DNA from: Rhodobiaceae bacterium
GTDB lineage: Bacteria; Pseudomonadota; Alphaproteobacteria; Puniceispirillales; Puniceispirillaceae
Assembly: GCA_018624035.1 (NCBI GenBank)
Contig: JAAZUU010000012.1
Coordinates: 1-34,756, forward strand
Reading direction: 5' to 3'
Length of the DNA: 34,756 bases
Positions 9,866-19,528 of the stretch are shown piece by piece; position 1 is the first letter of the stretch, and every line of letters begins with the position of its first letter. Under the pieces are notes generated by a model. The model was not told where the DNA came from. It worked only from the letters and a program-made list of their open reading frames with translations, and did not search any database. Both the position numbers and the translations under genes were made by a program.

Positions 9866-12388
9866 TCAGAACAGGCCCGGCGTGGTGATCTCATCGGACG
9901 GAGCGGCGCGAACCGTGCTTCCGGGCACATCGATCAGAGTGCCACCGGGGCGCTGGCCGGGCTTGAACACCTCGAAAATGGCTTTCTCGTGACTGGGAAG
10001 AACGCGCTCACCCGTCTCCGCGTTCACCGGAATGATGGTGATTCCGCTCGGGCGTCGGAACGGAATGACCGGCCTGTCCGCCTGGGCGGCAGCAATGAAA
10101 TCGCCGAAAATCGGCACCGCCACGGTGGAGCCTGTCTCCCGCTTGCCAAGCTGGCGCGGTGTGTCATAGCCAACAAAGACACCGACGGCGAGGTCGGGCG
10201 TGAACCCGATGAACCAGCCATTCGTGTTGTCATTGGTGGTGCCTGTCTTGCCTGCCACGGTCAGGTTCAGCCTGGCGATGCGCCGACCGGTACCGCGTTT
10301 GATGACTCCTTCGAGCATGGAGACCATCTGGAAGGCCGATGCCGGCGATGTCAGCTGTTCACGCCTGTCAGCCAGTGTCGGGATATCCTGACCAGACCAT
10401 CCATCCTCCGCACGGCATGCCGCGCAGTCGCGTTCATCATGCCGATATATGGTCTCGCCATGGCGGTTCTGGACCCGGTCGATCAGGCTCGGCGTGATCT
10501 TCTTGCCGCCATTGACGAGCATGCCATAGGCCGAGGTCAGCCTGAGAAGGGTCGTCTCGCCGGCACCAAGCGACATCGAGAGCAACGGTGGCAGGTTCTG
10601 GTTCAGCCCGAATTTGCGCGCATATTCCTGCACCTCCTCCATGCCAAGGCTCATCGCAAGACGCGCCGTCATCAGGTTGCGGGACTTCTCGATACCGACA
10701 CGCATGATCGACGGACCATAAAAGCGACGTGTGTAGTTGGCGGGTTTCCATTTCGGCTTGCCACGTCCCTGGTCAACCACCAGCGGGGCATCGAGAATGC
10801 GCGTTGTCGGGTTGTAGCCCTGGTCGAGCGCCGCCAGATAGACAAACGGCTTGAAAGCCGATCCGGGCTGGCGAAGTGCCTGCACCGCGCGGTTGAACTC
10901 GGACTCCGCGTAATTGTAGCCGCCGCTCATGGCCAGCAGCCGTCCGGTATGCGGATCAAGGGCGACAATCGCCCCCTCGACAAGTGGCCGCTGGGACAGC
11001 GACATATCCTCCGGCCCCGGCTCGAATCCGTCACGGATCAGATCGGGCGTGGCCGACGGCGGCTGCACCATCACGATGTCACCGACCGACAGCGCGTCAC
11101 GGAGATCTGTCAATGGCGGCGGCCGCACCCCATCCTCATCTCGCGGCGGATAGGCCCAGAAGGCAAGTTCAAACGGGATACGGGCCTGCCGCCCCTCGAC
11201 ATGGATTCCAGCCTCGCCTCTTTTGACATCGGTCACAAGCGCGGCGAAATGATTGTCGGGCATTCCCTTCTGATGGCCGGCGAGGATTTCGTCGACATCG
11301 CCGGCACCGGCATGGATGCCGAGCGGGCCGCGCCACCCCTGGCGCCGATCCAGCGCCTCGAGACCGCGTTCAAGTGCCATCCGCGCCGCTTTCTGAAGGG
11401 TCGGGTCAAGGGTCGTCCGCACCGACAAACCGCCCGTGTAAAGCATATCCTCGCCGAACATGGCGACAACCTCGCGTCGCACCTCCTCGGCGAAATAGGG
11501 CGCATCGGTTGAATCAAACCCGCTCCTTCTGACGACGGTCAACGGCACCGCGACGGCCGCTATCCGCTCGGCCTCGGTGATGAAACCGTTCTGCTGCATC
11601 TCGCCAAGGACCCAGTCCCGGCGGATGGTCGCGGACCTTATCCGGCGTGTCGGATGATAATTCGACGGTGCCTTTGGCAACGCCGCCAGATAGGCCATTT
11701 CCTCAAGGGTCAGCCGGTCGAGCGGTTTGTCGAAATAGTTCAGCGACGCCGCCGCCACGCCATAGCTTCCTTGACCGAGATAGATCTCGTTCAGATAGAG
11801 GGCGAGGATCTGATCCTTGGTGAAGGCCCGTTCCATGCGAAAGGACAGGATGGCTTCCTTGATCTTGCGGTCGATCGACACCTCGTTGGTCAGCAGGAAG
11901 TTCTTCGCCACCTGCTGGGTGATGGTCGAGGCCCCGATCGGGCGCCGACCGGTGCCGTAATTCATCGCGTTGGTGACGACAGCCCGCAGCAGCGCCCGCG
12001 GGTCAATGCCAAAATGCGAATAGAAGGCCTTGTCCTCGGCCGACAGAAATGCCTGTATCAGTCGTGGCGGCATCGCCTCGACCGGCATAAAAACACGCCT
12101 TTCGCGGGCATGTTCGGCGATCAGCGCACCATTGCCGGCATGAATGCGGGTGGCGACCGGCGGCTCATACTGGGCAAGCTGGTGATAGTCGGGAAGTCCC
12201 TTGCCATAGGTCCAGAAAATCCACAGAACGCCAGCAGCACTCGCGACCAGCCCGAGGAACAGAAGGCTGAAAAGCACCGATACGACACCGACAAACCGCA
12301 AAAGGAAGGGTTTCCTGCGCCGCTCCGGCACGGAGTAGGTCAGGTCGAGCGCGTCATCACCGTCACGATTGTTGGCGGTATCTTCCAT
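9866..12388 (-). CDS. mrcA: Penicillin-binding protein 1A, bifunctional transglycosylase/transpeptidase
   Basis: GT51 motifs (AFLSAEDKAFYSHFGID, GRRPIGASTITQQVAKNFLL) and transpeptidase motifs (RQPGSAFKPF, KSRN, KTGTTNDNTNGWFIGFT). Start 12388 or 12403. Confidence 0.95.
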   Translation of the reverse strand: MEDTANNRDGDDALDLTYSVPERRRKPFLLRFVGVVSVLFSLLFLGLVASAAGVLWIFWTYGKGLPDYHQLAQYEPPVATRIHAGNGALIAEHARERRVFMPVEAMPPRLIQAFLSAEDKAFYSHFGIDPRALLRAVVTNAMNYGTGRRPIGASTITQQVAKNFLLTNEVSIDRKIKEAILSFRMERAFTKDQILALYLNEIYLGQGSYGVAAASLNYFDKPLDRLTLEEMAYLAALPKAPSNYHPTRRIRSATIRRDWVLGEMQQNGFITEAERIAAVAVPLTVVRRSGFDSTDAPYFAEEVRREVVAMFGEDMLYTGGLSVRTTLDPTLQKAARMALERGLEALDRRQGWRGPLGIHAGAGDVDEILAGHQKGMPDNHFAALVTDVKRGEAGIHVEGRQARIPFELAFWAYPPRDEDGVRPPPLTDLRDALSVGDIVMVQPPSATPDLIRDGFEPGPEDMSLSQRPLVEGAIVALDPHTGRLLAMSGGYNYAESEFNRAVQALRQPGSAFKPFVYLAALDQGYNPTTRILDAPLVVDQGRGKPKWKPANYTRRFYGPSIMRVGIEKSRNLMTARLAMSLGMEEVQEYARKFGLNQNLPPLLSMSLGAGETTLLRLTSAYGMLVNGGKKITPSLIDRVQNRHGETIYRHDERDCAACRAEDGWSGQDIPTLADRREQLTSPASAFQMVSMLEGVIKRGTGRRIARLNLTVAGKTGTTNDNTNGWFIGFTPDLAVGVFVGYDTPRQLGKRETGSTVAVPIFGDFIAAAQADRPVIPFRRPSGITIIPVNAETGERVLPSHEKAIFEVFKPGQRPGGTLIDVPGSTVRAAPSDEITTPGLF

Positions 12389-12411
12389 GCCCCTGTCGAT
12401 CACCTTTCACA

Positions 12412-13842
12412 TCACTCCTGCGGACCGTATTCGACCAGATATGCAACGATGGCGCGGGCCAGCCTTTCGGTGAGCTTCGCGCGATATTCCGCGGTCTTCA
12501 GGTTTGCCTCATCTTGCCGGTTCGTTATGAAGCCCATCTCGACCAGCACGGACGGCATGTCAGGAGCCTTTAACACCGCAAATCCGGCAAAACGATGGCC
12601 TCGCCTGTCGCCGCCGGGCATATCGCGGATATGACGCAGGATGGTGCTTGCCAGATAGGTTGACTGGTTCATTGATTCTCGCTGGAACATGCGCAGCAAT
12701 TCATCGGCGGCCTCGGGATCCTCGACCGCCAGATCCGGCCCGCCAATGAGGTCGGCCTTGTTCTCGTTCCTTGCCAGCATTTCGGCTTCCTTGTCCGAGG
12801 CCGTGTCGGACAGTGTGAAGACCGAGATTCCCCGCGCCTTGCTGGATGGGGCGGCATCGGCATGAAGCGAGATGAACAGATCGGCCTGCTGCCGGCGTGC
12901 CAGATTGATCCGCTGACGCAGTTTCAGATATCGGTCGTCAGAACGTGACAGCACCGGTTTGATCACCCCGGTCGCCTTCAGCTGGCGCGCCAGTTCGGTG
13001 GCGGCAGCCAGCGTGATGTGTTTTTCCTGTGTCTTTGACTTGCCAATCGCCCCGGGATCCTTGCCGCCATGGCCGGCATCAATGAAGACGGTCCACTTTT
13101 TGCGCGATGACGCTGGTGCCGGCTGTGGCTTGGGCGGGGTGACCTCGACCTTGCGGGGTGTGGCCGGCGCGGATGAGGCGGATTGCGGTTTGCCGCCAGC
13201 GGCGGCAGGCGGTCTTGCTTGCGGGGTGGCGGCCTGTCGGTTGGAAGGGCGGGCCGCATCGCCATAATCACGCCACCCCTCGCGCGCCAGCGTTGTCGCA
13301 GCAACCTGAAACGCCGTCCGCCCGTTATCCGCAAGATCGAAAACCAGCCGGTGACCGCGTCCGTCATCCGCCGGCAAGGCAAAACGGCGCACCGGTGTCG
13401 CCGGCGCCGTCATCTCGATCACCACACGGCCGGTTTGCGGGTCGGGCCGGCCATAGCGATAGGCTGTCGCCGGGGCGGCGCCGAGCTTGCCGCGCTTCGG
13501 CACATCGTCAACACGCCAGTCGGCGTTCGGTATGTCGACAACAAAACGATAAGGATCGGCAAGAAGCGTGAGTTTCGCCAGCACCGGCCGGTCTGTCTCG
13601 ACCACGACACGAAGCACCTGCCGCCCGTCACTCTCGACCCCGCCAATGCGCAGCCCGGTGATCGCGCTGTCTGCTGCCAGAACATGGCTGGACGCAAGGA
13701 CCGAGGCCGTAAAAATCATCATGGTCAGCAAGCCTGCGGCCAGCGAGCGTATGGATCGGCGGAACCTGTTTGAAGTCACTCTGTTTCCAACCCCGATAGC
13801 GCAATCCCGGGACGAGGCACCCGGCGGCGGCGCGTGATACAA
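12412..13842 (-). CDS. amiC: N-acetylmuramoyl-L-alanine amidase with AMIN domain (AmiC-like)
   Basis: Signal peptide-like N-terminus, AMIN-like domain and Amidase_3 motifs (VFIDAGHGGKDPGAIG, FISLHADAAPSSKARGISVFTLS, VLVEMGFITN). N-terminal start uncertain. Confidence 0.92.
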   Translation of the reverse strand: MYHAPPPGASSRDCAIGVGNRVTSNRFRRSIRSLAAGLLTMMIFTASVLASSHVLAADSAITGLRIGGVESDGRQVLRVVVETDRPVLAKLTLLADPYRFVVDIPNADWRVDDVPKRGKLGAAPATAYRYGRPDPQTGRVVIEMTAPATPVRRFALPADDGRGHRLVFDLADNGRTAFQVAATTLAREGWRDYGDAARPSNRQAATPQARPPAAAGGKPQSASSAPATPRKVEVTPPKPQPAPASSRKKWTVFIDAGHGGKDPGAIGKSKTQEKHITLAAATELARQLKATGVIKPVLSRSDDRYLKLRQRINLARRQQADLFISLHADAAPSSKARGISVFTLSDTASDKEAEMLARNENKADLIGGPDLAVEDPEAADELLRMFQRESMNQSTYLASTILRHIRDMPGGDRRGHRFAGFAVLKAPDMPSVLVEMGFITNRQDEANLKTAEYRAKLTERLARAIVAYLVEYGPQE

Positions 13843-13852
13843 TTTAACTTTA

Positions 13853-13882
13853 TTGGCATTTTGCTTTTTGGGTGTATATAGT
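13853..13882 (+). promoter_or_regulatory. Candidate sigma70-type promoter for rne
   Basis: TTGGCA (13853-13858), 16 bp, TATATA (13875-13880), overlapping TATAGT (13877-13882; 18 bp spacing). Implies a leader of about 390 nt before the rne ATG. Confidence 0.5.
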
Positions 13883-14279
13883 CAACCTCAGCAGTGAACG
13901 TCCGCGCTGAGGCGCGACCCGGCCACCCCGAAACAGTGTGGTAAGGTCCCCGAAGAGGCACTTGGCGCCCAGCCGATCGATCACAGCGTGACAGAAGTAT
14001 CCCTCGGGCGATACCGCCCCGAGCAGCTATGCCAGACCATTCATGACGTCCCGCGGCTGCCGGCTTGTGCGACAGGCGCCCGATACCATTGTGTTAACCT
14101 TTCGTGGAACCGAACCATGACCCGTCCAACCCAGCAGAACCTGTCGATGGCGATCCGCCCGACAACGCTTTTGCGTGATGACGGTCATGTGAAAGCCACG
14201 AATCAACATCCCCTACGTTGCCGACATGCGATCCACGGAATGTGGTCATCGGCAGACGTGGCTGGAAAGAGACATATAT

Positions 14280-16742
14280 ATGACAAAAAGATTACTTATC
14301 GACGGCCGACAGTCCGAAGAGACACGGGTCGTCCTGCTGAGCGGCACCCGAATTGAGGACTTCGACTACGAAACCGAAAACCGCAAGCAACTCAAGGGCA
14401 ACGTATATCTGGCGCGCATAACGCGGGTCGAACCCTCGCTTCAGGCCGCCTTTGTTGAATATGGCGGCAATCGTCAGGGGTTCCTGGCATTCAGCGAAAT
14501 CCATCCGGATTACTACCGCATCCCGATCGAGGACCGCGAGGCGCTTGTCCAGGCAGAGCGTGACTCGGACGAGGATGAGGACGGCGCGCAGGAAGCCGAT
14601 GGCGCGCCGGAGACCGTTGGCGGCGAAGGTGCCGATGAAGACGACATCAGACCACACCGCCAGGTCCGCAGATACAAAATCCAGGAAGTGGTATCCCGCA
14701 AGCAGATCATGCTGGTGCAGGTCGTCAAGGAGGAACGCGGCAACAAGGGTGCGGCGCTGACGACCTACCTGTCGCTCGCCGGTCGCTATTGTGTGCTGAT
14801 GCCGAACTCGACGCGGCGCGGCGGTGTCAGCCGCAAGATCACCAACGCTGCCGACAGGAAGCGGTTGAAGACGATCGTTGGCGGCCTCGATGTCCAGGAT
14901 GGCATGGCTGTCATCGTGCGGACGGCCGGTGCCAAGCGGACCAAGACCGAGATCGCCCGCGACTATGCCTATCTGTCCAAATTGTGGGATGAAATCCGTT
15001 CCAAGACGCTGGAATCCCAAGCACCAAGCCTGATCCATGAGGAAGGCGACCTGGTCAAGCGCTCGATCCGCGATCTGTATACAAGCGAGGTCGACGAGGT
15101 CCTTGTCGAGGGCGAGGATGCGTACAAGGAAGCCCGGGGGCAGATGAAAATGCTGATCCCGAGCCATGTGAAGCGCGTGCAGAAATATGAGGACGCGCTT
15201 CCGATCTTCCAGCGCTACCAGGTCGAACAGCAGATGGACACGATCCACAGCCCGCAGGTGAGATTGCGGTCAGGTGGCTATCTTGTCATCAACCAGACCG
15301 AGGCGCTTGTCGCCATCGACGTCAATTCAGGCCGGTCGACCCGCGAGCGCAACATCGAGGAAACGGCCCTCAAAACGAATCTCGAGGCAGCCGACGAATT
15401 GGCAAGGCAACTCCGCCTTCGCGACCTGTCAGGCCTTATTGTTGTCGATTTCATCGATATGGAGGACAACAGGAACCAGCAGGCTGTCGAGCGTCGCATG
15501 AAGGACGCGATGCGCAACGACCGGGCGCGGATCCAGATCGGGTCGATCAGCCATTTTGGCCTTCTTGAAATGTCGCGCCAGCGGTTGCGGCTCAGCTTCA
15601 ATGAATCGATCAGTTCGGTCTGCCCGCATTGCGAGGGGTCGGGCCGGGTTCGCTCGGTCGAAACGGCCGCGCTACAAATGCTGCGGGTGATCGAGGATGA
15701 GGCTTCGAAAGGCCGGATGGATGAGCTTCGCGTAACAATCAACCGCGATGTCGCCCTCTATATCCTGAATCACAAGCGCGACGCCATCAGCGCGCTGGAA
15801 GAGCGGTTCGAGATGCGGATCGTGATTCTCGCCGGTGACAGCCTGATCGCGACCGAGCATGAAGCCGAGCGAATCGGCTTCCAGGGCAACAATAATCGCA
15901 AACAGGCAAGGCCGGCCAAAAAGGAAGCCGCACCGACCGAAAGCAGCGATGACGACACGCCGGACAGCCAGGAAGAGGAGACCAGCGAGGAAGATCAGCC
16001 GAAACGACGCAAACGTGGCCGCCGCGGCGGCCGGCGGCGGCGGCGGCGCGGCGGTGAGGCTGGCGATAACGCGGTCGAGGCGGCATCCGCCGACGACGCG
16101 GCGGATGCGCCTGCGAATGATGACGAACCGGTCGCAGCCGACAGTGCCGCAACCGAGGCGGAGACGCCGTCGGAGGATGCTGAGGGCGGGTCCGGAACAC
16201 GGACACGCAGCAAGTCCAGTGGCAGGTCACGTGGCCGCAGGAAGGGCGAGGCTGTCGCGGCCGAGGACAACGCCGATACGCCGGAGGCCACCGACGCCAA
16301 CAAAACCGAGGCCAATCCGGCAGATGACGCCGAGACCGAAGCCAAACCGAAGCGGCGCACCCGCAAGAAGGCCGCCAAGGCCGCCGCGACATCGACCGAT
16401 GACACGCAGTCTGAAGAAACCGGCGCCGGATCCGGCCCCAAGGCCAAATCCGCGGATGAGGTAACGTCCGAGGACGAGGCACCGGCAAAGAAAAAGGCCA
16501 CACGCGCAAAAGCGGCGAAATCGGCCGGCACGGCAAAGAAGAAGGCTGCCAGGAAAGCCGCGAAGAAAGCCGCAAAGGCCAAGTCGCCGGCAGAGACGCC
16601 GACACCGGACAGTGGAAATGGCGCAGATGGCGACGAGGCCACCGCGTCACGCACGCCAATCAGTTCGGCACTGCAGGATGTCATCGAGGTTGGCCAGAAC
16701 GACCCCTCGACAAAGCGCAAGGGGTGGTGGAACCGCGGCTGA
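14280..16742 (+). CDS. rne: Ribonuclease E/G family endoribonuclease
   Basis: N-terminal S1 domain (NVYLARITRVEPSLQAAFVEYGGNRQGFLAFSEIHPDYY), DVNSGRSTRERNIEETALKTNLEAADELARQLRLRDLSGLIVVDFIDM, Zn-link CPHCEGSGR, Arg-rich and Lys/Ala-rich tail ending KRKGWWNRG. Confidence 0.96.
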   Translation: MTKRLLIDGRQSEETRVVLLSGTRIEDFDYETENRKQLKGNVYLARITRVEPSLQAAFVEYGGNRQGFLAFSEIHPDYYRIPIEDREALVQAERDSDEDEDGAQEADGAPETVGGEGADEDDIRPHRQVRRYKIQEVVSRKQIMLVQVVKEERGNKGAALTTYLSLAGRYCVLMPNSTRRGGVSRKITNAADRKRLKTIVGGLDVQDGMAVIVRTAGAKRTKTEIARDYAYLSKLWDEIRSKTLESQAPSLIHEEGDLVKRSIRDLYTSEVDEVLVEGEDAYKEARGQMKMLIPSHVKRVQKYEDALPIFQRYQVEQQMDTIHSPQVRLRSGGYLVINQTEALVAIDVNSGRSTRERNIEETALKTNLEAADELARQLRLRDLSGLIVVDFIDMEDNRNQQAVERRMKDAMRNDRARIQIGSISHFGLLEMSRQRLRLSFNESISSVCPHCEGSGRVRSVETAALQMLRVIEDEASKGRMDELRVTINRDVALYILNHKRDAISALEERFEMRIVILAGDSLIATEHEAERIGFQGNNNRKQARPAKKEAAPTESSDDDTPDSQEEETSEEDQPKRRKRGRRGGRRRRRRGGEAGDNAVEAASADDAADAPANDDEPVAADSAATEAETPSEDAEGGSGTRTRSKSSGRSRGRRKGEAVAAEDNADTPEATDANKTEANPADDAETEAKPKRRTRKKAAKAAATSTDDTQSEETGAGSGPKAKSADEVTSEDEAPAKKKATRAKAAKSAGTAKKKAARKAAKKAAKAKSPAETPTPDSGNGADGDEATASRTPISSALQDVIEVGQNDPSTKRKGWWNRG

Positions 16743-16757
16743 CGCGCTCACCGCGCC

Positions 16758-17939
16758 CTATTGCGAAACCAGAAATCTCGGAAGCCAGTCGTTGATCCTG
16801 CGGCTGGCTTCTTTCATGTCCTCGGTGCTGCCGGCAAAGGAGAGTCGCAGGTGCCGGTGTCCCTGTTCCCGGTCGAAATCAACCCCGGGTGTACAGGCAA
16901 CATGCGCCTCGCGGAGCATGGCATCGGCCAGCACCGTCGAATCCGGCGTCTTCATGCCAAGATGGCTGATATCCGCATACAGGTAGAAGGCTCCGTCCGA
17001 CGGGGCGATATCGCCCAGAAATGCTTCGGGAAGATCGCGAATCAGGATGTCACGATTCTCGCGGTACCGGTCAACATGACGGTCAAGAACCGTATAATCA
17101 TCGAATGCGGCCAGAGCCCCGGCCTGCATCGGACGCGGGGGCCCGATATAGAGATTCTGTGCCAGCCGCTCGACCGTTTCCAGCAGGTCCGGCGGCACAA
17201 TCGCCCAACCGACGCGCCAGCCTGTCATGCAATAATATTTCGAGAAGGAATTGACGATGATGGCGCTGTCACTGAAGGACAGCGCGGTGGCCGGTCGGCC
17301 CCCGAAGGTCAGACCATGGTAAATCTCGTCCATGATCAGGCGCACGCCGTTGCGATCACACCACTCACAGATGGATTTCACCTCGTCATCCGACATCACC
17401 ACCCCGGTCGGGTTGGCCGGGCTGGCAAGAAGGATTCCATCCGGCAGCGGCGCCCCATTGGCCGCCAGAGCCTCGAGATCGGGAACCCAGCCCTGCGCCG
17501 CGCGGGCCGGCAGCAGGACCGGCTCGATCCCCAGCGCCAGCATCAGATTGCGATAGGCAGGATAGCCGGGTGTTGCCAGCGCGATCCGGTCACCACGATC
17601 AAAGGCGGCAAGGAAGGCCAGCGCGAAGCCAAGTGATGATCCGGGGGTGACGACGATACGGTCAGGATCGGCCGTGACACCATAGAAATCACTATAATGC
17701 GTGGCAATTCGCCGGCGCAGCGCTGTCTCGCCGAAAGCCAGCGAATAGCCATGCGTCGAGGTCTGTGCCAGCGCATCTGCCAGCGCGCTGTTCACCGCCT
17801 CGGGCGGTGGCGAGGACGGCTGGCCCACCTCGAGATGGATCACATCCGCGCCCGCCGCCTCAAGTTTACTGGAGGCGTTCATCACCGCCATGGCGAGAAA
17901 GGCAGGAACCGAATTCGTCGACGTCGTCTTCAACGGCAT
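16758..17939 (-). CDS. PLP-dependent class I/II aminotransferase
   Basis: LASPANPTGVVMSDDEV, MDEIYHGLTF, PLP-lysine region IVNSFSKYYCMTGWRVGW, C-terminal HLRLSFAGSTEDMKEA. Confidence 0.92.
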   Translation of the reverse strand: MPLKTTSTNSVPAFLAMAVMNASSKLEAAGADVIHLEVGQPSSPPPEAVNSALADALAQTSTHGYSLAFGETALRRRIATHYSDFYGVTADPDRIVVTPGSSLGFALAFLAAFDRGDRIALATPGYPAYRNLMLALGIEPVLLPARAAQGWVPDLEALAANGAPLPDGILLASPANPTGVVMSDDEVKSICEWCDRNGVRLIMDEIYHGLTFGGRPATALSFSDSAIIVNSFSKYYCMTGWRVGWAIVPPDLLETVERLAQNLYIGPPRPMQAGALAAFDDYTVLDRHVDRYRENRDILIRDLPEAFLGDIAPSDGAFYLYADISHLGMKTPDSTVLADAMLREAHVACTPGVDFDREQGHRHLRLSFAGSTEDMKEASRRINDWLPRFLVSQ

Positions 17940-18099
17940 AACATGAAATCCATTTTGGTGCGGGCCATATCGGTGCGGGCTATATTGTCAGAGGTCATAC
18001 TGGCGCTTGTTCACGGCAGCGTGATACCAGATAGGCCGCGAAAGTGCCACAAATGTGCGATAGTATTGTTAACTGTGATATTTCAGGACTGAAAATTCG

Positions 18100-19449
18100 A
18101 TGGTCAGCCTCTTCAGAACCGGCCGATTGCGTATCATCGCTCTGGTGACATCGGGCCTTGCCTTTCTCGCCAGCATGCCGGCATCGGCAGGGATGATCCG
18201 TGATACCGAGATCGAGGCCGGGCTTCACGCCATGCTGAAACCGCTGGAGGTTGCCGCAGGCTATCCTGCCGGCAGCGTTGATGTGCGGGTCATCCTCGAT
18301 CCCAGTTACAACGCCTTTGTCGCCGGCAAGCGGCTGATCTATATCCATTCGGGTCTGATCGTCGAATCGACATCATCGCTCGAGGCCATCGGCGTCATGG
18401 CTCACGAGCTTGGCCATATCAAGGAAGGCCATGTTCAACGCATCAGTGACGAGCTGCAGCAGGCCAGCGGCGCCGCCGCGCTGGCCACTGTTGCGGCGAT
18501 CGCCGTTGCCGCGGGCGGCGGCGGCGATGCGGCTGCCGGCGTCCTGATCGGTGGCAATGACCATGCGACGCGCGGTTTCCTTGCCTCGCGCCGTCGCGCC
18601 GAGGCGGTGGCTGATGAAATCGGCCTGCAATTGCTTGAAAAGACCGGGCATTCCGCTGTCGGGCTTCGTGACCTGATGCAGCGCCTTGCGCGCCAGCGGA
18701 GCCTTCCTGAAAGTCGGCAGTCACCCTATTACGCGACACACCCGGGCGCCGCCGAACGTTTGCAGACCTTTCAGGATCACCTCAACCAGTCGCCGCACAG
18801 CGATACCGCGCCACCACCAACCACCGCAGAGCGGTTCGCACGCATCAGGGCAAAAATGGTTGCCTGGACCGAAACCCCGCAACGGGTGAAGACCACGGAG
18901 GCGGACAAGGCCCCGAATGCAACGCTTGGCGCCTATATGCGCGCCATCGCCGATTATCGCCGCGGCGACCTGCGAACGGCATTGGCCCGCATGGACGAAC
19001 TTGTCTCCGCACGTCCCGATGATCCGTATTTCCATGAATTTCGCGGTGACATCCTGTTTGCGCTGGCCCGCCCGATGGATGCCGCGACGGCCTATGAACG
19101 GGCACTGACATTCCGGCCGGGCAGCGCACTGATCCAGATCAATCTGGGACGGGCGCTGATCGCCAGCGGCGGCATGGCCAATCTGGAACGCGCCATCACC
19201 GCCCTCGAGGCCGCACATGACAAAGAGGCAAGGTGGGGCTTCCTGCATCGCCAGTACGGTATCGCACTTGGCAAATCCGGACGCTTTGCCGAAGCGGATC
19301 TGGCGCTTGCCAATGAGGCCATCCTGCTGAATGACGGCGCGCGTGCCGCGCAGCTGGCACGCCGGGTGATGGCCATTGACGGGCTCGACCCGGTGCTGCA
19401 TCGCCGGGCCAGCGATATCGTGTTCCGCTACAGCAAGGACCAGCAATAG
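18100..19449 (+). CDS. M48 family metalloprotease with TPR repeats (BepA-like)
   Basis: Signal peptide, HELGH zinc motif (GVMAHELGHIKEGH), C-terminal TPR-like repeats (PDDPYFHEFRGDILFALARPMDAATAYERAL). Confidence 0.9.
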   Translation: MVSLFRTGRLRIIALVTSGLAFLASMPASAGMIRDTEIEAGLHAMLKPLEVAAGYPAGSVDVRVILDPSYNAFVAGKRLIYIHSGLIVESTSSLEAIGVMAHELGHIKEGHVQRISDELQQASGAAALATVAAIAVAAGGGGDAAAGVLIGGNDHATRGFLASRRRAEAVADEIGLQLLEKTGHSAVGLRDLMQRLARQRSLPESRQSPYYATHPGAAERLQTFQDHLNQSPHSDTAPPPTTAERFARIRAKMVAWTETPQRVKTTEADKAPNATLGAYMRAIADYRRGDLRTALARMDELVSARPDDPYFHEFRGDILFALARPMDAATAYERALTFRPGSALIQINLGRALIASGGMANLERAITALEAAHDKEARWGFLHRQYGIALGKSGRFAEADLALANEAILLNDGARAAQLARRVMAIDGLDPVLHRRASDIVFRYSKDQQ

Positions 19450-19528
19450 GAAAGCGCTGTTGCCGCTAGGCAAAGCCGTCAGCGGTTGGTATATCTTTCG
19501 GCGACGTCGTAACAGGAGTCACATCATC

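Noticed and set aside
9989-11512. 507-aa plus-strand ORF antisense to mrcA
   Set aside because: Shadow ORF of the PBP1A gene; His/Arg-rich composition typical of spurious frames.
16021-16058. GGC/CGG triplet-rich microsatellite
   Set aside because: It lies inside rne and encodes the Arg/Gly-rich RNA-binding block; explained by protein composition.
15787-16659. 290-aa Arg/Pro-rich minus-strand ORF over the rne tail
   Set aside because: Low-complexity mirror of the repetitive rne C-terminal coding sequence.
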